A stretch of 35,462 nucleotides of DNA, taken from positions 1 to 35,462 of the forward strand of contig JAUXOM010000029.1 of NCBI GenBank assembly GCA_030682175.1. The letters are read 5' to 3'. The notes under the pieces were generated by a model. The model had not been told where the DNA came from, did not search any database, and saw only the letters and a program-made list of their open reading frames with translations. Source of the DNA: Rhodocyclaceae bacterium. GTDB taxonomy: Bacteria > Pseudomonadota > Gammaproteobacteria > Burkholderiales > Rhodocyclaceae. The translations under genes and the position numbers were made by a program. Shown piece after piece: positions 16,181-25,499 of the stretch (within the stretch, counting starts at the first letter, position 1; each line of letters opens with the position of its first letter).

Positions 16181-16966
16181 ATGACGACTTTGCTCCCCGA
16201 TTTCCCCAGCCGCGGGTCGGCCGTTCCCGGAACGGTCTATCTGGTCGGCGCAGGTCCTGGCGACCCCGAACTGCTGACCTTGCGTGCGCTGCGCATTATC
16301 GCCGAGGCGGATGTGCTGGTGTATGACAATCTCGTTTCGCAGCCGATTCTCGATCTGGTGAATCCGGCGGCAGAACGGATGTATGCCGGCAAGGAGCGCG
16401 GCAACCACGCCGTGCCGCAGGATGACCTCAATCTGCTACTGGTCAAGCTCGCCAGGCAAAACAAGCGGGTGGTACGCCTGAAAGGCGGCGATCCATACAC
16501 TTTTGGTCGCGGTGGCGAAGAAGTCGAAACCCTCAAGGAAAACGGCATTCCCTTCGAGGTGGTTCCCGGCATCACCGCGGCTGCCGGGGTGGCTGCTTAT
16601 GCCGGTATTCCGCTCACCCATCGCAATTACGCGCAGGCCTGCGTTTTCGTCACCGGCCACCTCAAAGACGGCAGCATGAACCTCGACTGGCCGGGGCTGG
16701 CGCGCCGCCGCCAGACCGTCATTATCTACATGGGTCTGCATGGTCTGGCTCATCTGTGCGCTCAGCTTGTTGCCCACGGCCTGCCTCCGGAGTGGCCAGC
16801 CGCCATCGTGCAGCAGGGCACGACCCCCGAGCAACGCACCGTCACGGGAACGCTGGCTACGCTGCCTGCGCTTGCGGAAGCGGCGCAGCTAAAAGCACCA
16901 ACCTTGATCATCGTTGGCGAAGTCGTCAGGTTGAAAGACCGCCTCGCGTGGTTTGAGCAGGGGTAA
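16181..16966 (+). CDS. cobA: Uroporphyrinogen-III C-methyltransferase (SUMT)
   Basis: SUMT makes precorrin-2, the common precursor of siroheme and cobalamin. The 261-residue protein has the family motifs [35 protein letters not shown] and [22 protein letters not shown]. No dehydrogenase/chelatase domain is fused, so it is CobA-type rather than full CysG. It starts one base after dsrR and presumably is part of the dsr operon, providing siroheme for DsrAB together with DsrN. The ATG at 16181 is preferred over a codon at 16061 inside dsrR. It ends 9 bases from the oppositely oriented hypC. Confidence 0.94.
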   Translation: MTTLLPDFPSRGSAVPGTVYLVGAGPGDPELLTLRALRIIAEADVLVYDNLVSQPILDLVNPAAERMYAGKERGNHAVPQDDLNLLLVKLARQNKRVVRLKGGDPYTFGRGGEEVETLKENGIPFEVVPGITAAAGVAAYAGIPLTHRNYAQACVFVTGHLKDGSMNLDWPGLARRRQTVIIYMGLHGLAHLCAQLVAHGLPPEWPAAIVQQGTTPEQRTVTGTLATLPALAEAAQLKAPTLIIVGEVVRLKDRLAWFEQG

Positions 16967-16975
16967 CGCTGTCAG

Positions 16976-17248
16976 CTAGCGACTTGCCAGGTCCGCTGGC
17001 GTGTCTGTCGCTGTACCTGATGCGCCACCCATCTCGGCACTCATTTCGGCAAACAGCGCGAGCGTTTTTGCTGCCTCGTCGGTATCCAGCTTGTTGAGGG
17101 CGAATCCGACATGGACAATGACGTAGTCACCCACGCTAACGTCGTCGACCAGCGCCAGCGAGATTTCCTTGCGCACGCCACTCAGATCGACAATGGCGGT
17201 GTCGGCGCAGGGCAGTTCAACGACCCGGGCGGGAATGGCCAGGCACAT
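16976..17248 (-). CDS. hypC: Hydrogenase maturation chaperone HypC
   Basis: HypC is the small chaperone that with HypD carries the Fe(CN)2CO unit for [NiFe] hydrogenase. The 90-residue protein starts MCLAIPARVVELP with the functional Cys2, and has GDYVIVHVGFALNKLD. The tail (GGASGTATDTPADLASR) is longer and more polar than usual. GGAGG precedes the ATG. It is the last gene of the hypA-B-F-C run on the minus strand; hypD and hypE, its normal neighbours, do not follow, since cobA ends convergently 9 bases away. Confidence 0.94.
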   Translation of the reverse strand: MCLAIPARVVELPCADTAIVDLSGVRKEISLALVDDVSVGDYVIVHVGFALNKLDTDEAAKTLALFAEMSAEMGGASGTATDTPADLASR

Positions 17249-17261
17249 GTTATGCCTCCGT

Positions 17262-17352
17262 TGGGCCGCCCCAAGGGGGCATATGCCACCCGGTCACCGC
17301 TTCGGGTGATTTCATGGGGGGCAGCGAGTCAAGTTTGTGAGCGTGGGGGGCC
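17262..17352. repeat. Dispersed GC-rich repeat between hypF and hypC
   Basis: Read on the minus strand it contains CCCCCCACGCTCACAAAC and TCGCTGCCCCCC, then CCCCCTTGGGGCGGCC, closely similar to the elements at 26650 and 34404. A hairpin-forming ACCCGAAGCGGTGACCGGGT-like centre lies between. It fills the whole hypF-hypC gap and looks like a REP-type element. Confidence 0.6.
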
Positions 17353-17353
17353 A

Positions 17354-19654
17354 TTAATTATTCTCCAGTTGGTGCAAGGCGACCCATGCTTGTCCCAGCG
17401 ACAAACCGCCGTCGTTGGGGGGCAGGGCGCGCGCCTCGATAAAGCGTAATCCGCGGGTCGGCAGGTCTTCGCGCAGGGCCGTGGACAACAAGCGATTCAG
17501 AAAACAGCCGCCAGCGCCGACCACCGTCTGCAGACCGGTGCGCAATCCGGCCTGTTCAACCCAGTCAAGCAGTGCTGCGGCAAGCGTTGCGTGGAAGCGT
17601 GCCGCCATCAATCCTAACGCTTTCGGCGGCGCAGTGGCCAGTTCTTGCAGCAATGGGCGCAGATCAAGCGTACCGTCCGCGGCCATCCGCCAACCATTCG
17701 CCAGTGGGGGCGTTAGCCCATGTCGCGTCGCCAGACCTTCCAGCAGCATTGCGGCTTGTCCCTCGAAGGCGCTGCGCCGCCGCAGGTCCAGCAGGCCGGC
17801 CGCTGCGTCGAAATAGCGACCGGCACTAGATGTGGTTGGACTGTTGATGGTTCGTTGCAACATCTGCGTCACCGTGGCGGCAGCCGGCTCGTCGGCAAAG
17901 CGCGCAGTAATTGTTTCACCCTGCCCGAGCAAATGCAGGGCTGCGGCCGCCATGCGCCAGGGTTCGCGCGCCGCCACGTCGCCGCCAGGCAGGCTCAATG
18001 GCATGAAATGTCCGAGCCGCTCGCAGTGCATCCCGTCGACGCGCAGCAATTCACCACCCCAGGCCATGCCATCGCTGCCCAGGCCGACACCGTCGAGCGC
18101 CAGCCCGAGCACGGGAGTGTCGATGCCATGCTCGGCGCACACCGCGGCGATGTGCGCGTGGTGATGCTGTACGCCGATGGCCGGGATGCCATGTTCGGCT
18201 GCATAGCGTGCGGCAAAACGGGTTGAATGAAAATCCGGATGCAGGTCATGCGCCACTGCCGTCGGTTCGATTGCCAGAGTGCGCAACTGGTGGGCGATGG
18301 TGTCCTCGAAAAAGCCGCAGGTGGCCGCGTTGTCGAGATCGCCGACATGCTGCGACACAAAGGCCGCGTCGTCGCGCGTGAGGCAAATCGTGTTCTTGAA
18401 CCAGCCGCCGACCGCCAATACGGCCGGCCCGGCTTTGGGCAACTTGATGGCGCATGGCGTATAGCCACGCGCCCGGCGCACCAGGCCGCTGCCGCGGCGC
18501 ACGCTGTCGTCGCAACGCACGGCGATGTCGCGGTCGTGCAGCAGGTAGGCATCGGCAATACCTGCGAGACGGGTCAGGGCCTCGTCGTTGCCGATCACCA
18601 GCGGTTCGCCATGCGGATTGGCGCTGGTCATCACCAGCGCAAGCGACGGGGGCTGGTTCAGCCATGCCGTGCCCGCCGGGCGACCGGCAGCTTCGTGAAA
18701 GAGCAGGTATTGAATGGGCGTGACCGGCAGCAGCAGCCCCAATTCGGCAAGACCGGGCGCAATGCCGGGTAACTGTGCATCGGTGTCGGGCAGCTTCGGC
18801 AACAGCACAATCGGGCGTTCCGCGCTTTCCAGCCAGTGTCTGTCCGCATTATTCAATGTTGCAAAAGTCGGTGCTGGCGGGACGGCGTGTGCGTTGGCCA
18901 CCATCACGGCAAAGGGTTTTTCTTCACGTTGCTTGCGGACCCGCAAGCGGGCGACCGCGCCGGCATCTTGCGCATCGCAGGCCAGATGAAAGCCGCCCAG
19001 CCCCTTGATGGCGACAATTCTGCCTGCCTGCAGCAGCGCAAGCGCTGCGCCAACCGGGTCGCCCGACAGGGCAGCACCGCTTGCGTCGAGCAAAGCCAGG
19101 CGTGGGCCGCACGCGGGGCAGCAGGTGGTTTCGGCATGAAAGCGCCGATCGGCGGGGTCGTTGTATTCGCGCTGACAGTCCGGACACAAGGGAAATGGCG
19201 CAAGACTGGTCTGGGCGCGGTCATAAGGCAGGCGGTACGTCACCGTGAAACGGGGGCCGCAGTGCGTGCAGGTGATGAAGCCGTGGCGCCAGCGCCGACT
19301 TTGCGGATCGAACAGTTCGGCAAGGCAGGCTGCGCAGGGCGCGGTATCGTGACCGATGGCCGTCGCCAGCCGGCCACCGCCACTCGGGGTGATGGTGAAG
19401 TCACGGCAACCCGTCGCTTGTGCCGTTTGTGCGATGACCGCATCGACGCGTGCCAGCGGGGGCGCATCGCACTTCAGACGGCGGACCAGTTCTGCCAGCA
19501 CCTCAGGTTTGCCCTCGATGTGCAGTTCAACGCCCTGTGCGTCATTGCGCACCCAGCCGACGATGTCGAGTTCTTTTGCCAAACGCCAGACGAAGGGCCG
19601 AAAGCCGACGCCCTGGACGACCCCGGTGACGCGAATGTGTGCCGCTTCAGGCAC
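17354..19654 (-). CDS. hypF: Carbamoyltransferase HypF
   Basis: HypF makes the thiocarbamate on HypE that becomes the cyanide ligands of [NiFe] hydrogenase. The 766-residue protein shows the domains in order: acylphosphatase-like ([14 protein letters not shown], residues 8-21), two zinc fingers (Cys107/110/129/132 and Cys157/160/179/182), a YrdC-like domain ([25 protein letters not shown]) and a Kae1-like domain ([41 protein letters not shown]). I chose the GTG at 19654, which overlaps the hypB stop by eight bases and gives a family-like start; the in-frame codon at 19714 would add 20 odd residues. A dispersed-repeat core codes residues 257-265. Confidence 0.95.
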   Translation of the reverse strand: MPEAAHIRVTGVVQGVGFRPFVWRLAKELDIVGWVRNDAQGVELHIEGKPEVLAELVRRLKCDAPPLARVDAVIAQTAQATGCRDFTITPSGGGRLATAIGHDTAPCAACLAELFDPQSRRWRHGFITCTHCGPRFTVTYRLPYDRAQTSLAPFPLCPDCQREYNDPADRRFHAETTCCPACGPRLALLDASGAALSGDPVGAALALLQAGRIVAIKGLGGFHLACDAQDAGAVARLRVRKQREEKPFAVMVANAHAVPPAPTFATLNNADRHWLESAERPIVLLPKLPDTDAQLPGIAPGLAELGLLLPVTPIQYLLFHEAAGRPAGTAWLNQPPSLALVMTSANPHGEPLVIGNDEALTRLAGIADAYLLHDRDIAVRCDDSVRRGSGLVRRARGYTPCAIKLPKAGPAVLAVGGWFKNTICLTRDDAAFVSQHVGDLDNAATCGFFEDTIAHQLRTLAIEPTAVAHDLHPDFHSTRFAARYAAEHGIPAIGVQHHHAHIAAVCAEHGIDTPVLGLALDGVGLGSDGMAWGGELLRVDGMHCERLGHFMPLSLPGGDVAAREPWRMAAAALHLLGQGETITARFADEPAAATVTQMLQRTINSPTTSSAGRYFDAAAGLLDLRRRSAFEGQAAMLLEGLATRHGLTPPLANGWRMAADGTLDLRPLLQELATAPPKALGLMAARFHATLAAALLDWVEQAGLRTGLQTVVGAGGCFLNRLLSTALREDLPTRGLRFIEARALPPNDGGLSLGQAWVALHQLENN
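18863..18887. repeat. Dispersed repeat core inside hypF
   Basis: The bases AAAAGTCGGTGCTGGCGGGA and the following CGGCG match the reverse-strand form of the repeat core with one change. They encode AVPPAPTFA in HypF, in a linker of the YrdC-like domain that is variable in the family. Confidence 0.55.
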
Positions 19655-20471
19655 GCACTTGTGCTGCCAGGACACCCTGCCTGATCCAGGCCAGCCAGTC
19701 CGCCATGCCAGCACCGCTGGTGGCAGATACCTGCAGTACTTCGATGTGGGGATTGACCCGTCGCGCGTTGGCGATGGCCTGTTCGGTGTCGAATTGCAGG
19801 TATGGCAGCAGATCGCACTTGTTGAGCAGCATCAGCCGCGCGGCACGGAACATGTCCGGATACTTGAGCGGCTTGTCCTCGCCCTCGGTCACCGAGAGGA
19901 TCACCACCTTGCCGGCTTCGCCAAGGTCGAAAGCGGCGGGGCACACCAGATTGCCGACGTTTTCGATCATCAGCACGCTGTTTCCATCGAGCGGCAATTT
20001 CCCCAGGGCGTGGCCGACCATGTGGGCGTCAAGATGGCAACCCTTGCCGGTGTTGATCTGGACTGCCGGAGCCCCCGCGGCATGGATGCGCTCGGCATCA
20101 TTGCTGGTTTGCTGGTCCCCTTCGATCACCGCGACGGCGAGTTCTCGGCCCGCGGCATGGAGGGCCTCGATGGTCTTCACCAGCAGCGTGGTTTTGCCGG
20201 AGCCGGGACTGGAAACCAGATTCAGCGCGAATATGCCGCGCGCGGCCAGCCAGGCGCGGTTTTGGGCGGCATAGCTGTTGTTTTTGGCCAGAATGTCCTG
20301 TTCGAGCTTGACGCGGCGGCCCGTGCCGGGGGTGTAGGCATGGCTGGGGGCATGGCTGTGCGTTGTGCCATCCGCGTGGGTATGGATGTGTCCATGGTCA
20401 TTGTCATGGTCATGTAGCGGCTGGCCCGCCAGCCTGGTCTCGCCTTCACCGCAACCGCAGGTCGTACACAT
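19647..20471 (-). CDS. hypB: Nickel-insertion GTPase HypB
   Basis: HypB is the GTPase that with HypA delivers nickel to hydrogenase. The 274-residue protein has the N-terminal high-affinity metal motif [11 protein letters not shown], a histidine-rich stretch (residues 20-44, about ten His) for nickel storage, the P-loop SSPGSGKTT (87-95), and the G-domain metal site [10 protein letters not shown]. Start at 20471 has a GGAGT site inside the end of hypA, from which it is 5 bases apart. The stop overlaps the hypF GTG start. Confidence 0.95.
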   Translation of the reverse strand: MCTTCGCGEGETRLAGQPLHDHDNDHGHIHTHADGTTHSHAPSHAYTPGTGRRVKLEQDILAKNNSYAAQNRAWLAARGIFALNLVSSPGSGKTTLLVKTIEALHAAGRELAVAVIEGDQQTSNDAERIHAAGAPAVQINTGKGCHLDAHMVGHALGKLPLDGNSVLMIENVGNLVCPAAFDLGEAGKVVILSVTEGEDKPLKYPDMFRAARLMLLNKCDLLPYLQFDTEQAIANARRVNPHIEVLQVSATSGAGMADWLAWIRQGVLAAQVRA

Positions 20472-20476
20472 AAGAA

Positions 20477-20818
20477 TTACTCCACTTCAAGGTCGATGAC
20501 ACGCATCGCGCTACCACCAGTGACTTCGACAGGATAGGCGCCGCAGAGTTCGCAGGGGTCATATACGGTCGCCAGTGCGCTGGCCTGTCCGCATTGCGGG
20601 CAGCGCCCGCAGCCCGGCGTGGCGATGATGTCGAGTCGCGCGCCTTCTGCCAGACTGTCCTGCATCGCCAGATCGAAACAGAACTCGAAGGCCGACCGCT
20701 CCACCCCGGAAAGTTGGCCGATCTCCACCCGCACGCTGCGCACCCGGGTGAACCCATCGCGCAACGCGGCCTCCTCGATCAACTGGCGAACGCCCTCGAC
20801 GAGCGACATTTCATGCAT
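20477..20818 (-). CDS. hypA: Nickel-binding hydrogenase maturation protein HypA
   Basis: The 113-residue protein begins MHEMSLVEG, providing the His2 nickel ligand, and has the structural zinc site with Cys73, Cys76, Cys89 and Cys92 ([13 protein letters not shown]). HypA works with HypB to insert nickel in [NiFe] hydrogenase large subunits. It is the first gene of the hypABFC run. A good promoter lies directly upstream at 20831-20859. Confidence 0.95.
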   Translation of the reverse strand: MHEMSLVEGVRQLIEEAALRDGFTRVRSVRVEIGQLSGVERSAFEFCFDLAMQDSLAEGARLDIIATPGCGRCPQCGQASALATVYDPCELCGAYPVEVTGGSAMRVIDLEVE

Positions 20819-20830
20819 CGGCTAATCCGG

Positions 20831-20859
20831 ATTATATGCAAATACAATACTAAGGTCAT
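20831..20859 (-). promoter_or_regulatory. Predicted sigma70-type promoter for hypABFC
   Basis: On the minus strand, ATGACC (20859-20854) and a perfect TATAAT (20836-20831) are 17 bases apart. The expected start near 20824 lies only about six bases before the hypA ATG, so the mRNA would be almost leaderless. Confidence 0.5.
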
Positions 20860-20931
20860 AATTGTAATATGGAATGGCAAGTGGTGGTTCTGCAGGCCGG
20901 TGGCGCGCCGCACAGAGTGCCGCGCAGAGTG

Positions 20932-20960
20932 TGTACAGGCCTTGATTTTTCACTTATTAT
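20932..20960 (+). promoter_or_regulatory. Possible promoter before the argD leader terminator
   Basis: TGTACA (20932-20937) and TATTAT (20955-20960) are spaced 17 bases. A start near 20967 would give a leader that meets the strong hairpin at 20978 almost at once. The match is moderate (4/6 at -35). Confidence 0.3.
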
Positions 20961-20977
20961 GACTTCCCGCAGAAAGT

Positions 20978-21010
20978 ACGGCGGCCACTTTGAGGCCGCC
21001 GTCTTTTTTT
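20978..21010 (+). terminator. Strong intrinsic terminator upstream of argD
   Basis: A perfect nine-pair stem, ACGGCGGCC (20978-20986) with GGCCGCCGT (20994-21002), loop ACTTTGA, is followed by C and seven T. It faces argD and has no annotated + strand gene before it, so it ends a short untranslated transcript or acts as an attenuator. Confidence 0.75.
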
Positions 21011-21060
21011 CAGATCATGAATCACCGTATGTTGCGGACGTTATTTTCGCGGAGTGAAGC

Positions 21061-22233
21061 ATGTCGCACCTGATGAACAACTATGCCCGGCAGGCCGTGG
21101 CGTTTACCCATGGCACCGGTTGCCAACTGTTTGACGAGCAGGGCCGCCGCTACCTTGACGGGCTGGCCGGCATTGCCGTGAATACGCTCGGGCACAACCA
21201 CCCGCGCCTGGTTGCCGCCCTGACCCAGCAAGTCACCAAACTGATCCATGTTTCCAATGTGTATCGCATCAAGGAGCAGGAAGTGCTGGCCGACCGCCTC
21301 GCGGCATTGTCCGGCATGGATGAAGCGTTCTTCTGCAATTCCGGTTGCGAGGCCAACGAGGCGGCGATCAAGTTGGCGCGCCTGTTCGGTCACCAGAAAA
21401 ACATCGACCATCCCGCCATTGTCGTGATGGAGCAGGCCTTCCACGGCCGCACCCTGGCGACCCTGTCGGCAACCGGCAACCGCAAGGTGCAGGCCGGTTT
21501 CGAGCCACTGGTGCCCGGCTTTGTGCGCGTGCCGTTTGCCGATCTGGCGGCGATCGAACAGGTCGCGGCAAAAAATTCCAATGTTGTCGCTGTCCTGTTC
21601 GAACCGGTACAGGGCGAGGGCGGCATCCGCATTGCCGACGATGATTTCTTGCGCGGTTTGCGGCGCATTTGCACCGAGCGCGGTTGGCTGTTGATGGTCG
21701 ATGAAGTGCAATGCGGTATCGGTCGTACCGGCAAGTGGTTTGCCCATCAACACGCCGGCATCAAGCCCGACGTGATGACCCTGGCCAAGGGCCTGGGGTC
21801 GGGTGTTCCGATCGGCGCCTGCCTGGCAGCGGGGCCGGCGGCGAATGTCTTCAAGCCGGGCAATCATGGCTCAACCTTTGGCGGCAATCAACTGGCTTGC
21901 ACCGCTGCGCTGACAACCCTGGCCGTGCTGGAGGATGACCAGTTGCTGGACCGGGCAAGCGCCCTCGGTGATCACATGCTCGCGCGGCTGCGCGAGCGGC
22001 TGGTCGATCTGCCGGCGGTTGTCGAGATCCGCGGTAGCGGCCTGATGCTCGGTATCGAACTGGATCGTCCCTGTGCCGCACTGGTAGCGGCCGGACTGGA
22101 AGCTGGCATATTGATCAATGTCACGGCCGACAAGGTGGTGCGCTTGCTGCCGCCGCTGGTGATGACCGATGCCGAGGCCGACGAGCTTGTCGATAAACTG
22201 GCTGTGGTGCTGAAAGTCTTTCTAGCTGGCTGA
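21061..22233 (+). CDS. argD: Acetylornithine aminotransferase
   Basis: ArgD transaminates N-acetylglutamate semialdehyde to N-acetylornithine in arginine synthesis. The 390-residue class III PLP enzyme has RYLDGLAGIAVNTLGHNHP, FCNSGCEANEAAIKLAR, FHGRTLATLSATGN, LFEPVQGEGGI, VDEVQCGIGRTG and the PLP lysine in TLAKGLGSGVPIGA. Length is typical. GGAG precedes the ATG by six bases. It is followed 9 bases later by argF, forming an arg operon. Confidence 0.95.
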   Translation: MSHLMNNYARQAVAFTHGTGCQLFDEQGRRYLDGLAGIAVNTLGHNHPRLVAALTQQVTKLIHVSNVYRIKEQEVLADRLAALSGMDEAFFCNSGCEANEAAIKLARLFGHQKNIDHPAIVVMEQAFHGRTLATLSATGNRKVQAGFEPLVPGFVRVPFADLAAIEQVAAKNSNVVAVLFEPVQGEGGIRIADDDFLRGLRRICTERGWLLMVDEVQCGIGRTGKWFAHQHAGIKPDVMTLAKGLGSGVPIGACLAAGPAANVFKPGNHGSTFGGNQLACTAALTTLAVLEDDQLLDRASALGDHMLARLRERLVDLPAVVEIRGSGLMLGIELDRPCAALVAAGLEAGILINVTADKVVRLLPPLVMTDAEADELVDKLAVVLKVFLAG

Positions 22234-22242
22234 GATTTGCCT

Positions 22243-23166
22243 ATGACAACCCCAAGACATTTCCTGCAATTCAAGGATTTCAGCCGCGCCGAATTTGAGT
22301 ACCTGTTCGAGCGCACGCGCCAGATCAAGCAGCAATTCAAGGCCTACCAGAAATATTGGCCGCTCACCGATCGCACCCTGGTGATGATCTTCGAGAAAGC
22401 CAGCACGCGCACCCGGCTGTCCTTCGAGGCCGGCATGCATCAGCTCGGCGGTACGGCGATCTATCTCAATACGCGCGACTCACAGCTTGGCCGCGGCGAG
22501 CCGGTCGAAGATGCGGCCGAGGTGATTTCGCGCATGAGCGACATCGTCATGATCCGCACCTATGAGCAGGACATCATCGAGCGTTTTGCCGCCCATTCGC
22601 GGGTGCCAGTGATCAACGGCCTGACCAACGAGTACCACCCCTGCCAGATCCTTGCCGACATCTATACTTACGTCGAGCACCATGGCTCGATCCAGGGCAA
22701 GACGGTGGCCTGGATCGGCGACTCGAACAACATGTGCAACACCTGGCTGCAAGCCGCCGAAGTGCTCGACTTCAACGTCCATGTGTCGACCCCGCCCGGT
22801 TATGAAGTCGAGCCCGAGCGCGCCGGCCTGTATGGCACCGACCACTTCGAGGAGTTTGCCGATCCGATGGATGCCGCGCGCGACGCCGACCTGGTGACCA
22901 CCGACGTGTGGACCTCGATGGGTTTCGAGGCCGAGAACGAGGCCCGCTGCAAGGCCTTTGCCGACTGGCAGGTCGATGGTGACATGATGAAGGTCGCCAA
23001 GCCGGAAGCCTTGTTCATGCACTGCCTGCCGGCCCATCGCGGCGAGGAAGTTGCCGCCGAAGTGATCGATGGGACGCGCAGCGTGGTCTGGGAAGAAGCC
23101 GAAAACCGGCTGCACGCGCAGAAGGCCTTGCTCGAATTCCTGTTGCTTGGCAGATTGCAATCATGA
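22243..23166 (+). CDS. argF: Ornithine carbamoyltransferase
   Basis: ArgF forms citrulline from ornithine and carbamoyl phosphate. The 307-residue protein has the carbamoyl-phosphate loop EKASTRTRLSFE (STRTR at 54-58), EYHPCQILADI, WIGDSNNMCNTW and the ornithine loop MHCLPAHRGEE. The ATG at 22243 is chosen over an in-frame TTG six bases before. Its stop overlaps the following cytochrome gene by four bases (ATGA). Confidence 0.96.
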   Translation: MTTPRHFLQFKDFSRAEFEYLFERTRQIKQQFKAYQKYWPLTDRTLVMIFEKASTRTRLSFEAGMHQLGGTAIYLNTRDSQLGRGEPVEDAAEVISRMSDIVMIRTYEQDIIERFAAHSRVPVINGLTNEYHPCQILADIYTYVEHHGSIQGKTVAWIGDSNNMCNTWLQAAEVLDFNVHVSTPPGYEVEPERAGLYGTDHFEEFADPMDAARDADLVTTDVWTSMGFEAENEARCKAFADWQVDGDMMKVAKPEALFMHCLPAHRGEEVAAEVIDGTRSVVWEEAENRLHAQKALLEFLLLGRLQS

Positions 23167-23612
23167 AGCCATTGCCTGTCCTGCCGGTGTTGTTCGCCAT
23201 GTTTTGCGCCGTCCTGCCAGCGCCGACTCTGGCCGCTGACGCGGACCCGCGCCAGTTCGTGGAGATGGCGCCCGAAGCACGCGCCACCCTGCGTGCCGAG
23301 ATGCTCGACAATCAGCTGGCGCTGCACCAGATCATCGGTGCGCTGGCCGAAGGCAAGTATGCCGCGGCTGCCGACATCGCCGAAAAGGAACTCGGCATTG
23401 GCGCGATGGGCAAGCATCGCCAGCTGCCGGCGAACGCCCGTCCGGGCATGTTCATGACGGATGAGATGCATGCCCTCGGCCGTGCCTCGCATGTCGCCGC
23501 CAGCGACTTCGCCAAGCTCGCCAGGACGGGCGACCCGGCCACCGCACTGACTGCTTTGCAGGGCATCACCGGCGCCTGCGTCGCCTGCCATCGCAGTTAC
23601 CGCACCCAATAA
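23163..23612 (+). CDS. Periplasmic cytochrome c'-like protein
   Basis: The 149-residue protein has a Sec signal peptide (about residues 1-25, ending PTLAA), a helical body and one heme c site at the very C-terminus, CVACHRSYR (139-147), the arrangement of class II cytochromes c'. Such proteins bind small gases or carry electrons in the periplasm; the role here is unknown. It overlaps argF by four bases and precedes argG by 19 bases, so it is embedded in an arginine operon with which it has no evident link. Part of the signal peptide is encoded by an exact 22-base copy of the dispersed repeat core. Confidence 0.82.
   Translation: MKPLPVLPVLFAMFCAVLPAPTLAADADPRQFVEMAPEARATLRAEMLDNQLALHQIIGALAEGKYAAAADIAEKELGIGAMGKHRQLPANARPGMFMTDEMHALGRASHVAASDFAKLARTGDPATALTALQGITGACVACHRSYRTQ
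23207..23228. repeat. Dispersed repeat core inside a signal peptide
   Basis: These 22 bases, including CCGTCCTGCCAGCGCCGACT, are identical to 1941-1962. They encode AVLPAPT-like residues (about 16-22) of the cytochrome signal peptide. Confidence 0.6.
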
Positions 23613-23631
23613 TCTTTTTCGGGAAACAGCA

Positions 23632-24927
23632 ATGAACCAAGCCAAAAAAGTCGTCCTGGCCTATTCCGGTGGCCTCGATACCTCCGTCATCCTCAAGTGG
23701 TTGCAGGACACCTACCAGTGCGAAGTGGTGACCTTCACCGCCGACCTTGGCCAGGGCGAGGAACTGGAGCCGGCGCGTGCCAAGGCGGTCAAGCTCGGTA
23801 TCAAGCAGAAGAACATCTTCATCGACGATCTGCGCGAGGAGTTTGTGCGCGACTTCGTCTTTCCGATGTTCCGCTGCAATACGATCTATGAAGGCGAATA
23901 CCTGCTTGGCACCTCGATCGCGCGGCCGCTGATCGCCAAGCGTCTGGTCGAAATCGCCAGGAAGACCGGTGCCGACACCATTTCGCATGGCGCCACCGGC
24001 AAGGGCAATGATCAGGTGCGCTTTGAGCTGGGTGCCTATGCTTTGATGCCCAACGTGAAGGTCATCGCGCCGTGGCGCGAATGGGATCTGCTCTCGCGTG
24101 AAAAGCTGCTGGCCTATGCCGAGAAAAACGGCATTCCCATCGAGATGAAGCACAAGAAGGGTGGTTCGCCCTATTCGATGGATGCCAACCTGCTGCATAT
24201 TTCCTTCGAGGGCCGGCACCTCGAAGATCCGGCTGCCGAAGCCGAAGAATCCATGTGGCGCTGGACAGTCGCCCCGGAAAAAGCGCCGGCCAAGCCCGAG
24301 TATCTCGATCTTGAATTCGCCCATGGTGATCTGGTGGCGATCAACGGCAAGAAAATGAAGGCGCACGAGTTGCTGGCGGAGCTCAACAAGCTGGGCGGCA
24401 AGCATGGCATCGGCCGTCTCGATCTCGTCGAGAACCGCTATGTCGGCATGAAGTCGCGCGGCTGCTACGAGACGCCGGGCGGCACCATCCTGCTCAAGGC
24501 GCACCGCGGCATCGAGTCGCTCTGTCTCGACCGCGAAGTCGCGCATCTCAAGGATGACCTGATGCCGCGCTATGCCAGCCTGATCTACAACGGCTACTGG
24601 TGGAGCCCGGAGCGCAAGGCCCTGCAGGTGCTGATCGACCACACCCAGCAGAGCGTCAATGGCTGGGTGCGCGTCAAGCTCTACAAGGGTAGCGTGTCGG
24701 TGGTGGGGCGCGATTCGAAGACCGATTCGCTGTTCGACTCGACCATCGCCACCTTCGAGGACGATGCCGGTGCCTATGACCAGAAGGATGCGGGCGGCTT
24801 CATCAAGCTCAACGCCCTGCGCATGCGCATTGCCGAAAATGCGCGCTTGAAGCGCAGCGCCGGCGGGCGGGCCAAAACGGCCAGCAAGTCAAGCAGCAAG
24901 TCGAGCAGCAAGTCACGCAAGGGCTGA
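23632..24927 (+). CDS. argG: Argininosuccinate synthase
   Basis: ArgG condenses citrulline with aspartate using ATP. The 431-residue protein has the PP-loop [18 protein letters not shown] (8-24), [26 protein letters not shown]-like [17 protein letters not shown] and [13 protein letters not shown]. The body is a normal approx. 400-residue enzyme; the last about 25 residues are an unusual Ser/Lys-rich tail ([14 protein letters not shown]) that looks disordered. It follows the cytochrome gene by 19 bases and a small membrane protein starts 13 bases later. Confidence 0.95.
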   Translation: MNQAKKVVLAYSGGLDTSVILKWLQDTYQCEVVTFTADLGQGEELEPARAKAVKLGIKQKNIFIDDLREEFVRDFVFPMFRCNTIYEGEYLLGTSIARPLIAKRLVEIARKTGADTISHGATGKGNDQVRFELGAYALMPNVKVIAPWREWDLLSREKLLAYAEKNGIPIEMKHKKGGSPYSMDANLLHISFEGRHLEDPAAEAEESMWRWTVAPEKAPAKPEYLDLEFAHGDLVAINGKKMKAHELLAELNKLGGKHGIGRLDLVENRYVGMKSRGCYETPGGTILLKAHRGIESLCLDREVAHLKDDLMPRYASLIYNGYWWSPERKALQVLIDHTQQSVNGWVRVKLYKGSVSVVGRDSKTDSLFDSTIATFEDDAGAYDQKDAGGFIKLNALRMRIAENARLKRSAGGRAKTASKSSSKSSSKSRKG

Positions 24928-24940
24928 AGAACCTAAAGAC

Positions 24941-25162
24941 ATGCCGGGTACGCTGTTCGGTTATACCGAAGCACAGGTCGCCGCGTTCGGAGTGAGCTTC
25001 GGGCTCGGCGCCTTCATCCTGTTCATGTTGTTTATCATCGGCGAACTGGCGTATCGCTCGAAGGCCGGCAAGATCGGGACTTTCGCCCTGTTTTTCGTGC
25101 TCGCCTTCGGCATGCTGGGTTTTATCGCCAAAACGATTATCGAAAAATTGTGGGGAATTTGA
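24941..25162 (+). CDS. Small membrane protein, DUF2788-like
   Basis: The 73-residue protein has two transmembrane helices (about 15-36 and 47-65) separated by a short basic loop, [13 protein letters not shown]. Sequence and length resemble the DUF2788 family seen in betaproteobacteria, function unknown. It lies 13 bases after argG and its stop is close to ppnP, so it is probably part of the same transcript. Confidence 0.7.
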   Translation: MPGTLFGYTEAQVAAFGVSFGLGAFILFMLFIIGELAYRSKAGKIGTFALFFVLAFGMLGFIAKTIIEKLWGI

Positions 25163-25172
25163 GGTGACACAG

Positions 25173-25487
25173 ATGGAAAATCAATTCGAAAATGTTGCCG
25201 TGACCAAGAAGGCCAATGTCTATTTCGACGGCAAGTGCGTCAGCCATACCGTGCAGCTCGCCGACGGCACAAAGAAGAGTGTCGGCGTGATCCTGCCCGC
25301 CACCCTGGTCTTCAACACCGGCGTGCCCGAGGTCATGGAAACCGTGGCCGGCGCGTGCCGCTATCGCCTCACCGGGGCCGACTGGAAATCCTGCGCTGCT
25401 GGCGAGTCATTCGCCGTGCCGGGCAACTCGTCGTTCGACATCGAAGTGACGGGCGAGCCCTACCATTACGTTTGCCATTTCGGTTGA
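25173..25487 (+). CDS. ppnP: Pyrimidine/purine nucleoside phosphorylase PpnP
   Basis: PpnP (formerly YaiE/DUF1255) is a small cupin that cleaves nucleosides with phosphate. The 104-residue protein shows [49 protein letters not shown] and YHYVCHFG, the usual family order. The ATG at 25173 has a GAGGTG site; a GTG at 25164 would add three residues. The YajQ gene follows 12 bases later. Confidence 0.85.
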   Translation: MENQFENVAVTKKANVYFDGKCVSHTVQLADGTKKSVGVILPATLVFNTGVPEVMETVAGACRYRLTGADWKSCAAGESFAVPGNSSFDIEVTGEPYHYVCHFG

Positions 25488-25499
25488 AGGGAAAACGCG

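Noticed and set aside
17505-17525. Partial repeat match CCAGCGCCGAC near the hypF 3' end
   Set aside because: It encodes the conserved VVGAGG segment of the Kae1-like domain, so it is explained by the protein.
19283-19305. Near match (about 21 of 23 bases) to the repeat core in the HypF zinc-finger region
   Set aside because: The encoded residues SRRWRH follow the usual HypF family pattern at this place, so the match may be coincidental.
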